A stretch of DNA of 64,000 bases from Roseimaritima ulvae (lineage in GTDB: Bacteria; Planctomycetota; Planctomycetia; Pirellulales; Pirellulaceae), in assembly GCF_008065135.1 (NCBI RefSeq), contig NZ_CP042914.1, forward strand, positions 2,232,001-2,296,000. The letters run 5' to 3'. Shown piece by piece: positions 26,467-35,530 of this stretch (the first letter of the stretch is position 1; each line of letters opens with the position of its first letter). A program made the position numbers and the translations under genes. The notes beneath the pieces were generated by a model that saw nothing but the letters and a program-made list of their open reading frames with translations, did not search any database and had not been told where the DNA came from.

Positions 26467-27813
26467 TTACACCCTCACCGGGTCAAACAACTTGTCGATG
26501 CGGCCGGTGCTGTCGGCAAAGGTTTCCAGCGGCACGCCGACTTTGTTTAGCAGGGTCAGGTGCAAGTTGGCCAGCGGCGTCGGCGTGTCGAAGCGCAGAT
26601 GGCGTCCGCCCTGCATGCGGCCTGCTGCCCCACCGGCCACCAACACCGGCAGATTTGTGTGGTCGTGGGCGTCGGGATTTCCCATGCCGCTTCCGTACAT
26701 CAGCAACGAGTGATCCAGCAGGGTGCCATTGCCTTCGGGAATCGATTGCAGCTTTTGCAGGAATTCGGCAAACAGCGACACGTGAAATTGATTGATCTTG
26801 GCAACCTTGGCCAGCTTTTCGGGCCGGTTGCCATGATGCGTGACCGGGTGATGTGGATCGGGCACGCCGATTTCCGGATAAGTTCGATTGCTGGTTTCGC
26901 GGGCCAACTGGAAGGTGGTCACCCGCGTGATGTCGGCTTGAAAGGCCAGGGCCTGCAAGTCGAACATTAACCTCGCATGCGCGGCGTACGATTCGGGAAC
27001 GCCCACAGGCCGGTCCAGATCCGGCAGGGGATGATCCGCGGCGCTGGCTTCGGCGTGTTGGATGCGTCGTTCGACTTCGCGCAAACTGTCCAGGTAGCCC
27101 TCGACTCTCTGCCGATCCGAACCGCCCAATTGCCGTTGCAGTCGCCGCATCTCGTCGCTGACCGAATCCAGCAAACTCGCCCGTGAACGCCGTTGGGCTC
27201 GCCGCTGTTGTGGTGATCCGCCTTCGCCGAACAGCATCTCGAAGACCAGGCGTGGATGAGCTTCCGAAGGCAGTGGCGTGGTGGGGGACGACCAGGACAA
27301 ATTATTCTGATAGACACAGGCGTAACCGTTGTCGCATTGGCCGACCGTGGACATGGTATCCATGGCCAGTTCCAGCGAAGGCAAGGCCGTGGAGCGACCG
27401 ATTTTCCGGGCAGCGATTTGGTCGACCGTGGTGCCCAGATAGTAATCGGTGCTCTCGGTTAGTTTCGCTCGGGCAGCGCTTAAAAAGGCCGCGTTGGATG
27501 TAGCGTGGGATCCCGGGTATGCGTTTTGCAAGTCCATCCCCGTGACAACCGTCAAGTGATCTTTGACGGGAGCCAGAGGCTGCAAACTGGAGGGCAGATC
27601 GTCCAGGTTTTCGCCCTTCGGCGTCCACTGTGCGGCGTGAAAGCCCATCGGGATGTAGACGTACGCCAGCCGTCGCAGAGCGCTGTCGCTGGCTGCGGTA
27701 GCCGCATCAGCGGTCATGGCCGGCAGCATGGCATCCAACAGGGGCAACGCGACGGCCGCGCCGGCGCCGCGCAACAGTGTGCGCCGCGAAAGGGAGCGTT
27801 TACGAACAATCAC
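26467..27813 (-). CDS. DUF1552 protein (Tat-exported)
   Basis: 448 residues. Twin-arginine signal SLSRRTLLRGAGAAVALPLLDAML lies at the N-terminus. DUF1552 landmarks: RLAYVYIPMGFHAAQWTPKGE, VVTGMDLQNAYPGSHATSNAAFLSA, SWSSPTTPLPSEAHPRLVFEMLFG and LLMYGSGMGNPDAHDHTNLPVLVAGGAAG. The family pairs with DUF1592-type cytochromes, here the upstream gene, whose stop overlaps this start by 4 bases. It is related to DUF1501 in context and probably in fold. Exported; biochemical function unknown. Confidence 0.92.
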   Translation of the reverse strand: MIVRKRSLSRRTLLRGAGAAVALPLLDAMLPAMTADAATAASDSALRRLAYVYIPMGFHAAQWTPKGENLDDLPSSLQPLAPVKDHLTVVTGMDLQNAYPGSHATSNAAFLSAARAKLTESTDYYLGTTVDQIAARKIGRSTALPSLELAMDTMSTVGQCDNGYACVYQNNLSWSSPTTPLPSEAHPRLVFEMLFGEGGSPQQRRAQRRSRASLLDSVSDEMRRLQRQLGGSDRQRVEGYLDSLREVERRIQHAEASAADHPLPDLDRPVGVPESYAAHARLMFDLQALAFQADITRVTTFQLARETSNRTYPEIGVPDPHHPVTHHGNRPEKLAKVAKINQFHVSLFAEFLQKLQSIPEGNGTLLDHSLLMYGSGMGNPDAHDHTNLPVLVAGGAAGRMQGGRHLRFDTPTPLANLHLTLLNKVGVPLETFADSTGRIDKLFDPVRV

Positions 27814-30227
27814 GGTTGACTCCGCATTTGAAAGGAGGGACTCAAAACCAGGGCGGTTACCAGCGACGCAAAGCGATAGTCGTCGGCCGCTGCGGCATCG
27901 ACGATGCCTCGAATCGCGGGGCCATCATGCCGGTCGACGTGCCGTCCGATGGCGTAGGTTAGCAGTTTTGCGGTCAGGGTTTGCACAAACATTTCGGGCC
28001 GCTGCAGGATACCGGCTTCTAATTGGTCGACGCCTTCAACGACCGTGCCATCGGGCAGTCGGCCCCGCACGTCGATGGGCTGGCCGTCCATCCGCTCGCG
28101 CCACCGGCCCACGGCGTCAAATTGATCGAGCGCGAAACCGACCGGATCGATCAGGTCGTGGCAACTGGCACAGGAGGGGTTCGAACGATGTAGAGCCAGT
28201 TGATCACGCAGCGTTGTTAACTTGCCCGGCGTTTTTTCTTTCAGGGTGGGAATGTTGGGCGGCGGAGGCGGAGGCGGCGTACCCAGGATGTTTTCCAGCA
28301 CCCAACTGCCACGCAGCGTCGGTGCCGTGCGAGTGGCGTAAGACGTAACCATTAGCAGGCTGCCGTGGCGAAGCAAACCGCCGCGATGCTGCTCCGGCGT
28401 CACCCGCACGCGGCGGAAGTGGCTGCCGTAGACATGCGGGATCCCATAATGTTTGGCTAGACGTTCGTTTAAAAACGTGTCCTCGCTGCGGATCAGATCC
28501 AGCACGCTGCGATTGCGACGCACCACATCCGCAAAAAAGTGCTGCGTCTCGCCGCGAAAGGCTTCGCGTAGATTGGCGTCGAAGTCTGGGAACAAACGCA
28601 GGTCGGGAGTGATCGAATCCAGGTTCCTCAGGTACAACCATTGATCGGCAAAGTTGTCGACCAGCGATTGAGAACGCTGGTCGGCCAGCATCCGCCGCAC
28701 CTGCTGCTGCAATATTTCGGGATCGTGCAAGCGTTGCTGTTCGGCTAAATCCAGCAGCCTTTCGTCCGGAATACTGCTCCACAGAAAAAAGGACAATCGC
28801 GATGCCAGTTCGATGTCCGGATTGCCTGTCGCTTGGCCCCCGGAGTCGACGTGAAACAAAAAATGAGGGTTCACCAAAATCGCGGACAACGCAGCTTCCA
28901 CGCCGGCGTCAAAGCGATCTTGCAGCGTCCATGAGTCATCGCCCGGATGCGGTTCGGACGCCTGATCAAAGAATCGCATGGGCACATCCAGGTCGGCCGC
29001 GGTGACGGGCCGTCGATAGGCCTTCCGCAGCAAAGGCCGAATGACCTGCTGAGCGGCGGAACGCAATTTATCGGGCGAGTTTGGTCGCACGCAGAAAATG
29101 GCTTGTCGGCTGGGTGAGTCATGATCTTCCGCAGTCGTCAAAGCGGCACGATCCAGCGGCCCGACGATCGATACCTCTTGTACGGCCGGTGCCTGCCGGG
29201 GATGGCGGTGTTGGTTGAATTGCACGTCAAACGGTTGTCGCTTGATTTCCTGCAAGGCCATCGTGTTGCGTGGGAAGGTCACGCCCACGCGGTGCAGTCC
29301 CGCGGAAACATGGACACGAAGTTTCAAATGGGCGTCGACCTGCGTGTGGTCGCGACCTTTGGGCCGCTTGATGGCGAATCGGTCAATGGGGTCGTCGTCC
29401 AGCAAGACATCCAAATGATATGTTCCGTTTAAGCCTTCGACCAATTCGTCGCGGTCGCGAGCCAGACGAACGCGGATTTCGTATGCACCGCTGCGTGGGA
29501 AGGTGAAGGGGATCAGCACGCCACCGCGAGTTCCCAGCGGCAGGCCTTCGACGTGAGCGGATTGCGATTGGTCTCCGGGCACACGAACGGTTTTACCCAG
29601 CGGTCCGGGCAAGCGGCCGCCCACCGCCAGACGACTTAATTGCTGCGCAGCGGTGACGTAGCGTTCCAGCTGGGTGGGAGACAACTCGGTGACAGTGATA
29701 TTGTCAAAGCCATGGCTGGAGGAATCGGCTGGCAACCAGTCCGCCGCATCGATTTCCAGCCGCAGCAGGTCGCGGATCGCGTTGGCATATTGCGTGCGAG
29801 TCAAGCGTCGCAGGCCCGTGGTCGCCGGCGGCGGTGGGAAGGCGTCGGCCTGGCGGTCCAGATGCCGTCGCAGGGCCCCGATCGCGGCAATATATTCGCT
29901 TTCCTCCGGCCGGGATGCATCGGCTGGAGGCATCTGGCGGCCGACCAGCCGTTTGAGGATTTTTTCCCAGTCCGAGGTGTCCCAGTCGGCACGTGGCGTC
30001 CAGCTGGCATCGTCGGCAAAGGGTTCCAGGTTAAAGTCCCGGGCGGCTTCAGCGTCGTTGTGGCAATCGAGACAGTGCTGTTCGACAAAGTCCGCCGCGG
30101 TTTGCAAATCGTCCACCGCCGTTGGCCCCGAATCCGCCAAGACGGGGGCGGATAGCAGGATGGAGCCGGAAAGGCATGCCGCCATGATCAGGATGACACT
30201 TTGTACAGCAACGTGCGGCATGGGCAT
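27810..30227 (-). CDS. DUF1592-type planctomycete cytochrome
   Basis: 805 residues. It has a signal peptide (about 1-31) and one haem motif, CLDCH, near residue 53. Domains in order: cytochrome C (about 40-115), DUF1587 (LTRTQYANAIRDLLRLEID), a beta-sandwich segment (YEIRVRLARDRDELVEGLNGTYHLDV), DUF1595, DUF1592 (LASRLSFFLWSSIPDERLLDLA), DUF1588 (GGLLRHGSLLMVTSYATRTAPTLRG) and DUF1585 at the C-terminus. A CxxCH (CASCH) also occurs in DUF1588. It forms a translationally coupled pair with the DUF1552 gene. Exported redox protein of unknown substrate; polysaccharide breakdown has been suggested for such families from context. Confidence 0.92.
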   Translation of the reverse strand: MPMPHVAVQSVILIMAACLSGSILLSAPVLADSGPTAVDDLQTAADFVEQHCLDCHNDAEAARDFNLEPFADDASWTPRADWDTSDWEKILKRLVGRQMPPADASRPEESEYIAAIGALRRHLDRQADAFPPPPATTGLRRLTRTQYANAIRDLLRLEIDAADWLPADSSSHGFDNITVTELSPTQLERYVTAAQQLSRLAVGGRLPGPLGKTVRVPGDQSQSAHVEGLPLGTRGGVLIPFTFPRSGAYEIRVRLARDRDELVEGLNGTYHLDVLLDDDPIDRFAIKRPKGRDHTQVDAHLKLRVHVSAGLHRVGVTFPRNTMALQEIKRQPFDVQFNQHRHPRQAPAVQEVSIVGPLDRAALTTAEDHDSPSRQAIFCVRPNSPDKLRSAAQQVIRPLLRKAYRRPVTAADLDVPMRFFDQASEPHPGDDSWTLQDRFDAGVEAALSAILVNPHFLFHVDSGGQATGNPDIELASRLSFFLWSSIPDERLLDLAEQQRLHDPEILQQQVRRMLADQRSQSLVDNFADQWLYLRNLDSITPDLRLFPDFDANLREAFRGETQHFFADVVRRNRSVLDLIRSEDTFLNERLAKHYGIPHVYGSHFRRVRVTPEQHRGGLLRHGSLLMVTSYATRTAPTLRGSWVLENILGTPPPPPPPNIPTLKEKTPGKLTTLRDQLALHRSNPSCASCHDLIDPVGFALDQFDAVGRWRERMDGQPIDVRGRLPDGTVVEGVDQLEAGILQRPEMFVQTLTAKLLTYAIGRHVDRHDGPAIRGIVDAAAADDYRFASLVTALVLSPSFQMRSQP

Positions 30228-30252
30228 CCTGAGCAGGAAGAGGGAATGTGGA

Positions 30253-32175
30253 TTAGGTTTTTGCCGCAGCGGAGGGCGTCGGTTGCGCTAGCCACTGCCG
30301 GCGGTTTCGCTGCTGCGCGTCCGTGGGTTCTTTCAAACTGCGGACTTTCCAGGCATCGGGGCGATTCGGTTCCAGCGTGATCGTGCGCTGCACCAACCGA
30401 CCTCTTCGTGACAAAAGGCAATCGATGGGCTTGCCGACTTCGAACTGAGCCAAGTTGTCTTTCCACAGCGTCGGGGTGACTCGATATCCATCCAACGCCA
30501 CCAATTCGTCGTCGACGTTCCAGCCCGCGCGATCGGCCGGCGTCCCGCGGACCACCGCCGTCACGACCATTTTGCCGTGTTCTTCGCTAATCGTAGCACC
30601 TACGTACGGCGGCTTCAAATCTTTTGCCGTCGCCGCCGCGGCCAGTTCCACGGCCGGCTGGGAGTCCTGTTTGTCGTTTTTCTCGTCGTTCTTGTTGTTT
30701 TCCTCGCTGTTATCCGCATCGGCCGATTCCGGTTCGCCGATTTCCAGTCCCCATAACTCCATGGCATCGCTGAAATCCAGGTCGCCCGCCTGGTCCACGG
30801 CCGTCTCCAGGAACTCGCTTAAAGGTTGCCCTGCCACGGCATCGACGATGCGGCGGAAGTCGGCCGAGTCGTAGCCGCCGCGTTGCATCGAGTGCTTGGC
30901 GTACAGTTGCCGCATCACATCGTCCAGGGATTTCTTGCCACGGCTGGCTTTGCGGATTTTGGCGTCCAGCAGCCAAGCCACCAGCGAACCCTTGGTGTAG
31001 TAGCTGATCCGGGTGTTTACGGCGTTTTCATCCGGCCGGTAGTATTTGATCCAGGCGTCGTAGCTGCTGTCGCGCAGCGGTTGCACGCGGCTGCCCGGGG
31101 CCGTGGAAACACTTTTTAACGCTCGACTGACTCCTTCCAGGTAATCTTTCTCCGACAGCAGCCCGGCGCGAACTTGCAGCAGATCGTCGTAGTAGCTGGT
31201 GATGCCTTCGGCGATCCATAATTCATCGAAGTGGTTTTCGCGTTCGTAGTCGTAAGCCGCCAGCGCTCGTGGCCGCAAGCGACGAACATTCCAGGCGTGA
31301 AACAATTCGTGCGACACCAATCCCAACCAAGCCCGATAGCGCTCCGCGTTGCGGAACGTCCAGCGGCTGGCCATCAGCAGAGTGCTGTTGTCGTGTTCCA
31401 GTCCACCGCGAGTCTCGCTGAGCACATTGAGAAACACGTATCGCTGATAGGGCAGCGAGCCCCAGAAGTCACGCTGCGTTTCCACGATCCGTTGCACGTC
31501 TTTGGCCGCCGCGTCATTGTCCCACAAGCCTTCGCCGTTGAGTGTCACCAGGCGATGGTCGATGCCGTCCACTTCGAAATGCGTGACCTGAGGGTTGCCC
31601 AGCACAACCGGGCTATCCACCACGTCATCAAACGAGGCAGCCACGAACGTGTGAGGCAGTTGATCATGGGAGGGCAGAGCACAAACGGCCTGCTGCCAGT
31701 TGCTAGGCAGCAAGTAGCGAATCTGATGAGCTCGCGGCTTGCCGTCGGCCAGGGTGATGAACGTCGACGCGCCATTTAATACGCCAAAGTCACGTTCCAC
31801 CCAGTTGGTGCGAACGGTCATCTCGCGGCAGTACAATCGATAACGCAAACGAATCGTCGAATCGGAGCCTGAGGTTGCAATCGACCAGCGATTCTTCGCC
31901 GTCTTGCGGATCTCCAGCGCTTCGTCGTTCAGAACACGGCTGGCCGCAATGCTCTCGACATGCCGCGAATACTCACGAACGAGGTAGCTGCCCGGCGTCC
32001 AGACCGGCATCATCACCTCGACGTTGTCCTTGCCGGAGGTCGGCACGATGGCTTCCACGTCGATGGCATGGCGATCCGCATCGGCAAAGCTGACAACGTA
32101 TTGGATCGGCGGCGGAGCGGCTTGTAGCGTGGCGGTCAGGCAGGTTGCAAACAACAAGCAAAACAGAATTCGCAT
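30253..32175 (-). CDS. M61-family metallopeptidase with PDZ domain
   Basis: 640 residues from the ATG at 32175, which gives a clean signal peptide (MRILFCLLFATCLTATLQAA); the frame is open ten codons further. An N-terminal beta domain (about 25-200) is followed by the catalytic domain with zinc motif HELFHAWNVRR (289-293), a preceding GLEHDNST, and LWIAEGITSYYDD, which supplies the third ligand. A C-terminal PDZ domain (about 530-610: PPYVGATISEEHGKMVVTAV...AGWNVDDELVALDGYRV) is preceded by an Asn/Asp/Lys-rich linker. This is the glycyl aminopeptidase-like architecture, exported, acting on peptides in the periplasm. Confidence 0.9.
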   Translation of the reverse strand: MRILFCLLFATCLTATLQAAPPPIQYVVSFADADRHAIDVEAIVPTSGKDNVEVMMPVWTPGSYLVREYSRHVESIAASRVLNDEALEIRKTAKNRWSIATSGSDSTIRLRYRLYCREMTVRTNWVERDFGVLNGASTFITLADGKPRAHQIRYLLPSNWQQAVCALPSHDQLPHTFVAASFDDVVDSPVVLGNPQVTHFEVDGIDHRLVTLNGEGLWDNDAAAKDVQRIVETQRDFWGSLPYQRYVFLNVLSETRGGLEHDNSTLLMASRWTFRNAERYRAWLGLVSHELFHAWNVRRLRPRALAAYDYERENHFDELWIAEGITSYYDDLLQVRAGLLSEKDYLEGVSRALKSVSTAPGSRVQPLRDSSYDAWIKYYRPDENAVNTRISYYTKGSLVAWLLDAKIRKASRGKKSLDDVMRQLYAKHSMQRGGYDSADFRRIVDAVAGQPLSEFLETAVDQAGDLDFSDAMELWGLEIGEPESADADNSEENNKNDEKNDKQDSQPAVELAAAATAKDLKPPYVGATISEEHGKMVVTAVVRGTPADRAGWNVDDELVALDGYRVTPTLWKDNLAQFEVGKPIDCLLSRRGRLVQRTITLEPNRPDAWKVRSLKEPTDAQQRNRRQWLAQPTPSAAAKT

Positions 32176-32253
32176 CAGATCGATTGGTAATGAGGCGGGA
32201 AGCAAGAACGAAGGTGAGTCACCAATTCTAGTTCAGTTACGGGCGGAATGTCG

Positions 32254-32278
32254 GTAACCGAAGTCGCCAGACTTTGGG
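32254..32278 (+). repeat. GTAG-family hairpin repeat, GTAACCG head
   Basis: GTAACCG, stem AAGTC, loop GCCA, stem GACTT, TTGGG. One base of the head differs from the consensus. Confidence 0.75.
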
Positions 32279-32449
32279 AATGCGAGCCGGGCGCGGGCTA
32301 TCGGGACACCGCCCGTTTTTCGTGGATACACTCGCCAGAGCGTCAATTGTATTGCTGCAGCATTGGACCTTACGGCCGCTTTCTTCACGCTCCTTTTTTA
32401 GGAGGGGCGAGCCTTAGCGAGGGGAGGTTCTTTTGCGGCGGCGCGGTCG

Positions 32450-32489
32450 CCCTCTCCTCGCTGACGCTCGACTCTCCCAGACTTCACGT
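32450..32489 (+). repeat. CTCTCCC-type repeat, diverged copy
   Basis: CCCTCTCCTCGCTGACGCTC followed by GACTCTCCCAGACTTCACG. The left half matches the consensus, but the right palindrome half is lost. Confidence 0.6.
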
Positions 32490-32555
32490 CCCCCGGAGCG
32501 TGGAAAACGTCGACCACCCACCTTCTGGCGAAGGTAGCTACGAAAAGCCCCTCGG

Positions 32556-33425
32556 CTACGGCTTGTCTATCGTACGCCAAGCTTCGGGCAGGCAATCCAG
32601 CAGGTCGGTCACCAACATCGCTTGTTTGGTGAATTTTTCGGCCGCGATGTCACCGGCTAGTCCATGCAGGTGGGTGGCTAGGTGAGCTGCATCGAAGGCT
32701 GACATGCCTTGGGCCAGCAGCGCCGCGATCAGTCCGGTCAGGATGTCGCCGCTGCCGCCGCGAGCCATCCCGCTGTTGCCCGTCGTATTGACTACCGTTC
32801 GCTGACCATCGGTAATGATCGTCCCGGGCCCCTTCAGTACCAACACGATCTTGTGGGCGGCGGCAAACACGGTGGCCACGCGTTGTCGGTCGTTTTGAAC
32901 GTCGCCCACGCCGGTGCCCAGCAATCGAGCCAGCTCACCCGGGTGAGGCGTGAGGACACGCGGTGCGTCGTCGGCTCGCGTTTTCAAGGCATCGGTGTGT
33001 TTGGCGAAGGCGTTTAATCCGTCGGCATCCAGTACCATCGGTAGCGGACAATCGGCGTACGTTTGCCGCACGACTTCGACCACTCCGTCGGTCTGCCCCA
33101 AGCCAGGGCCCAACGCCACGGCTGCCTTTCGCTGCCAAGCCGCTTCGATCTGATCTACCGCGGTTGCCACGCAGTTTCCCTCGGACTCGTCCAGCGGCAG
33201 AGTCATCCAAGCGGGATTTTCGGCGGCCACGATCGGCAAAGCGGATCGCGGGGTAGCGATCGTCAGCAAACCTACGCCGCCCCGCAGCGCCGCGGTGCCG
33301 CTCAACCTCGCCGCTCCGCTCATCGACACGCTGCCGGCGATCAGCAGCAGATGCCCAAACGTTCCCTTGTGAGCGTTATCGTCGCGGTCGGGCGGAGACG
33401 GCAGAGGCGTTGATTGGGGGAGCAT
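32556..33425 (-). CDS. nnrD: ADP-dependent (S)-NAD(P)H-hydrate dehydratase
   Basis: 289 residues from the ATG at 33425; the frame continues to a TTG at 33533, but homology begins near GTFGHLLLIAGS. NnrD/ribokinase-like landmarks: LIAGSVSMSGAARLSGTAALRGGVGL, VALGPGLG, TPHPGELARLLG, and the hallmark NTTGNSGMARGGSGDILTGLIAALLAQG with the catalytic Asp. It dehydrates damaged (hydrated) NAD(P)H using ADP. The N-terminal epimerase domain (NnrE) of the E. coli fusion is missing, so an epimerase would have to be encoded elsewhere. Confidence 0.9.
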   Translation of the reverse strand: MLPQSTPLPSPPDRDDNAHKGTFGHLLLIAGSVSMSGAARLSGTAALRGGVGLLTIATPRSALPIVAAENPAWMTLPLDESEGNCVATAVDQIEAAWQRKAAVALGPGLGQTDGVVEVVRQTYADCPLPMVLDADGLNAFAKHTDALKTRADDAPRVLTPHPGELARLLGTGVGDVQNDRQRVATVFAAAHKIVLVLKGPGTIITDGQRTVVNTTGNSGMARGGSGDILTGLIAALLAQGMSAFDAAHLATHLHGLAGDIAAEKFTKQAMLVTDLLDCLPEAWRTIDKP

Positions 33426-33549
33426 GGTAATGGCAATGGAAAAGAGTTCCGCAGGATGCGGGTTTTCGCGGTGGATGGGCGTCGCGTAGGATGTGGGGAC
33501 CGTTCGGTCATTGCAACTATACACCACCGCCAAGCAGCCTCATGGCCCC

Positions 33550-34629
33550 ATGACGATTCAACCGATCAAGACGCCGGATTCCCCTCAGCTGGATGAACTG
33601 TGCGATCGATTAGCTCGTCTGGCCGTTGCCCAAGGGGTGCAGGCTTGGCCCGCCGAGGCACTGCGGCTGTGTGGCCAAGCCGGCGTTTATCGTTGGTTCA
33701 TCCCGCAGGCGTTAGGCGGTTACGGTTGGGACGACGCGGATCAGACGCGGGGTTACCTGAGGCTTGCCGCGGCGAACCTAGCCACCACCTTTGTGATCAC
33801 CCAACGCAGCGGTGCCTGTCGCCGGATCGCGGGAAGTTCAAACACGGCGATGGCCGAGCGTTGGATGCCACGGCTGCTCAGCGGCGAAGTCTTTGCAACC
33901 GTGGGAATCAGCCATCTGACGACCAGCCGGCAACATGTTTCGAAACCGGTTTTGACGGCCACTTATGATGGGGCAAGCGACGTGTATGTGCTCAACGGAT
34001 TTTCGCCTTGGGTGACCGGTGGGGCGCACGCGGATGTCTTGGTGGTGGGCGCCACGCTGGACGATGGCCGCCAGTTGTTAGCCGCCGTGGATTGTCAACA
34101 ATCCGGCGTGCGTCCCGGGCCCGGAACCGAATTGGTCGCGTTGTCGGCCAGCTGTACCGACCGCGTCGATTTTCATGACGCCGTGGTTGCAGCGGATCAG
34201 GTCTTGGCCGGACCTATCGAGAACGTCATGCGGACCGGTAACGGTGGCAATACCGGCGGACTGCAAACGTCCACGCTGGCCATCGGACTGGCCCAAGCAG
34301 CCGCGGATTTTTTGCGCACCGAAGCCGGCCAGCGAAGCGATCTGGAGGCGGTTGCTCAACGTTTGGCTGCGGACGTCGCCGACGCTCAAAGCGAATTGTT
34401 GGCCGCAGCCGAGGGTTCGGTGGAATGCAACGTGGCGGCAATTCGCGGACGCGCCAACCGACTGGTGCTGCGCTCCACCCAAGCCGCGTTGACGGCTGCC
34501 AAGGGTGCCGGGTTTGTGGCCGGCCATCCGGTGGGACGTTGGTGCCAGGAAGCTCTGTTCTTCTTGGTTTGGAGCTGCCCGCAGCCGGTGCTGCAGTCCC
34601 ACCTGTGTGAACTGGCGGGACTGCAATAG
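33550..34629 (+). CDS. Acyl-CoA dehydrogenase-family protein
   Basis: 359 residues from the ATG at 33550, preferred over the GTG at 33493 because the first 19 codons of the longer frame look non-coding. Acyl-CoA dehydrogenase pattern: LCGQAGVYRWFIPQALGGYGWDD, TTFVITQRSG, FATVGISHLTTSRQHV, YVLNGFSPWVTGGAHAD (FAD-contact region) and a C-terminal helical bundle. The protein is slightly short and lacks an evident catalytic Glu, so the oxidase or dehydrogenase activity and substrate are open. It is divergent from nnrD, with 124 bases between starts. Confidence 0.75.
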   Translation: MTIQPIKTPDSPQLDELCDRLARLAVAQGVQAWPAEALRLCGQAGVYRWFIPQALGGYGWDDADQTRGYLRLAAANLATTFVITQRSGACRRIAGSSNTAMAERWMPRLLSGEVFATVGISHLTTSRQHVSKPVLTATYDGASDVYVLNGFSPWVTGGAHADVLVVGATLDDGRQLLAAVDCQQSGVRPGPGTELVALSASCTDRVDFHDAVVAADQVLAGPIENVMRTGNGGNTGGLQTSTLAIGLAQAAADFLRTEAGQRSDLEAVAQRLAADVADAQSELLAAAEGSVECNVAAIRGRANRLVLRSTQAALTAAKGAGFVAGHPVGRWCQEALFFLVWSCPQPVLQSHLCELAGLQ

Positions 34630-34657
34630 CGTTCGTGAATTTTTGCGACGCGGCGGA

Positions 34658-35530
34658 TTACATCTGCGTAATCACATTCATGCCTTCGGGCAGGATGTCG
34701 ATCGAAGCATTGGAAGCCAGCAACTGTTCGGTTTCCATCACGTCCATCACGGCTTCCAGAATATCGGCGTCCTGTTTGGCGATCGCGTTCAAAGCGCTGC
34801 CCACCACGGCGGGACGTGTGGCTTTGGCTTCGGCCATTTTCTGCGACACCTTGTTGGCCGTTTCACTGCGGATCAAGCCCACGCGGTTTTCGCCATCCTG
34901 CTTCATGGCACTGGTGACCTGCACCAGTCGCTTGACCACTTTATCCGTAATGTTATTTACCATCTGCTGGTCGGTGAAATGCACCTTGCGGATATAAACC
35001 GAACCCAGTTGGTAGCCCCATTTTTCACATAGCGGCGAAACGGTTTGACGAACCGTGCGGCTGAGGCTGTGTCGGTCTTCCAGCATCTTGTCCATTTCCA
35101 GGTTGCTCAACGTAGAAATCGTCGAGCTGGCGACGTTGGCCTGCAGCGAGCCTTCGGGGTTGGCGTTGACGAACAGGTAGTCGACCGGGTTGTGGACCTG
35201 CATTTCGTACCAGATGCCAACGCCCATCGGCGTGCCCTCTTCGGAGTTCACCATTTGGCCACGCAGGTAGTGTTGTCGCAGCGCGGTACTGACCAGTTGC
35301 CGTCGACCAAACATCGGGATCAACAACGCCTGCATGCCAAACTTGCTGACCGGAAACTGCAGCCCGGGTTCGTCCAGGGTTCCGATCACCTTGCCGAACA
35401 GCGTGAAGACCTGCGACTCACATTCGCCAACGATCGCGTACAGGCCAAACATTTTCCCCACGGCCAGCATGATGCTGATCAGGAAGAACCCCAGTACAAA
35501 GGGGATCACCAATTCGAGAACTAGGTTCAT
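34658..35530 (-). CDS. SPFH/band-7 protein, HflC-like
   Basis: 290 residues. A single membrane helix (about 5-27: LVIPFVLGFFLISIMLAVG) is followed by an SPFH domain (about 30-200) and a coiled region rich in Ala/Glu (KVSQKMAEAKATRPAVVGSALN). It overlaps the other SPFH gene by one base (its ATG shares the last base of that stop), and the pair resembles HflK/HflC, which form a large membrane ring controlling FtsH protease. Identity with HflC is by organisation, not a specific motif. Membrane-anchored with the bulk in the periplasm by analogy. Confidence 0.82.
   Translation of the reverse strand: MNLVLELVIPFVLGFFLISIMLAVGKMFGLYAIVGECESQVFTLFGKVIGTLDEPGLQFPVSKFGMQALLIPMFGRRQLVSTALRQHYLRGQMVNSEEGTPMGVGIWYEMQVHNPVDYLFVNANPEGSLQANVASSTISTLSNLEMDKMLEDRHSLSRTVRQTVSPLCEKWGYQLGSVYIRKVHFTDQQMVNNITDKVVKRLVQVTSAMKQDGENRVGLIRSETANKVSQKMAEAKATRPAVVGSALNAIAKQDADILEAVMDVMETEQLLASNASIDILPEGMNVITQM

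Larger units (their letters stand above)
32176..32555. other. 380-base intergenic region with repeats
   Basis: Upstream of the peptidase gene. It holds a GTAA-variant hairpin (32254-32278) and a diverged CTCTCCC repeat (32450-32489). No gene or clear promoter was seen. Confidence 0.6.
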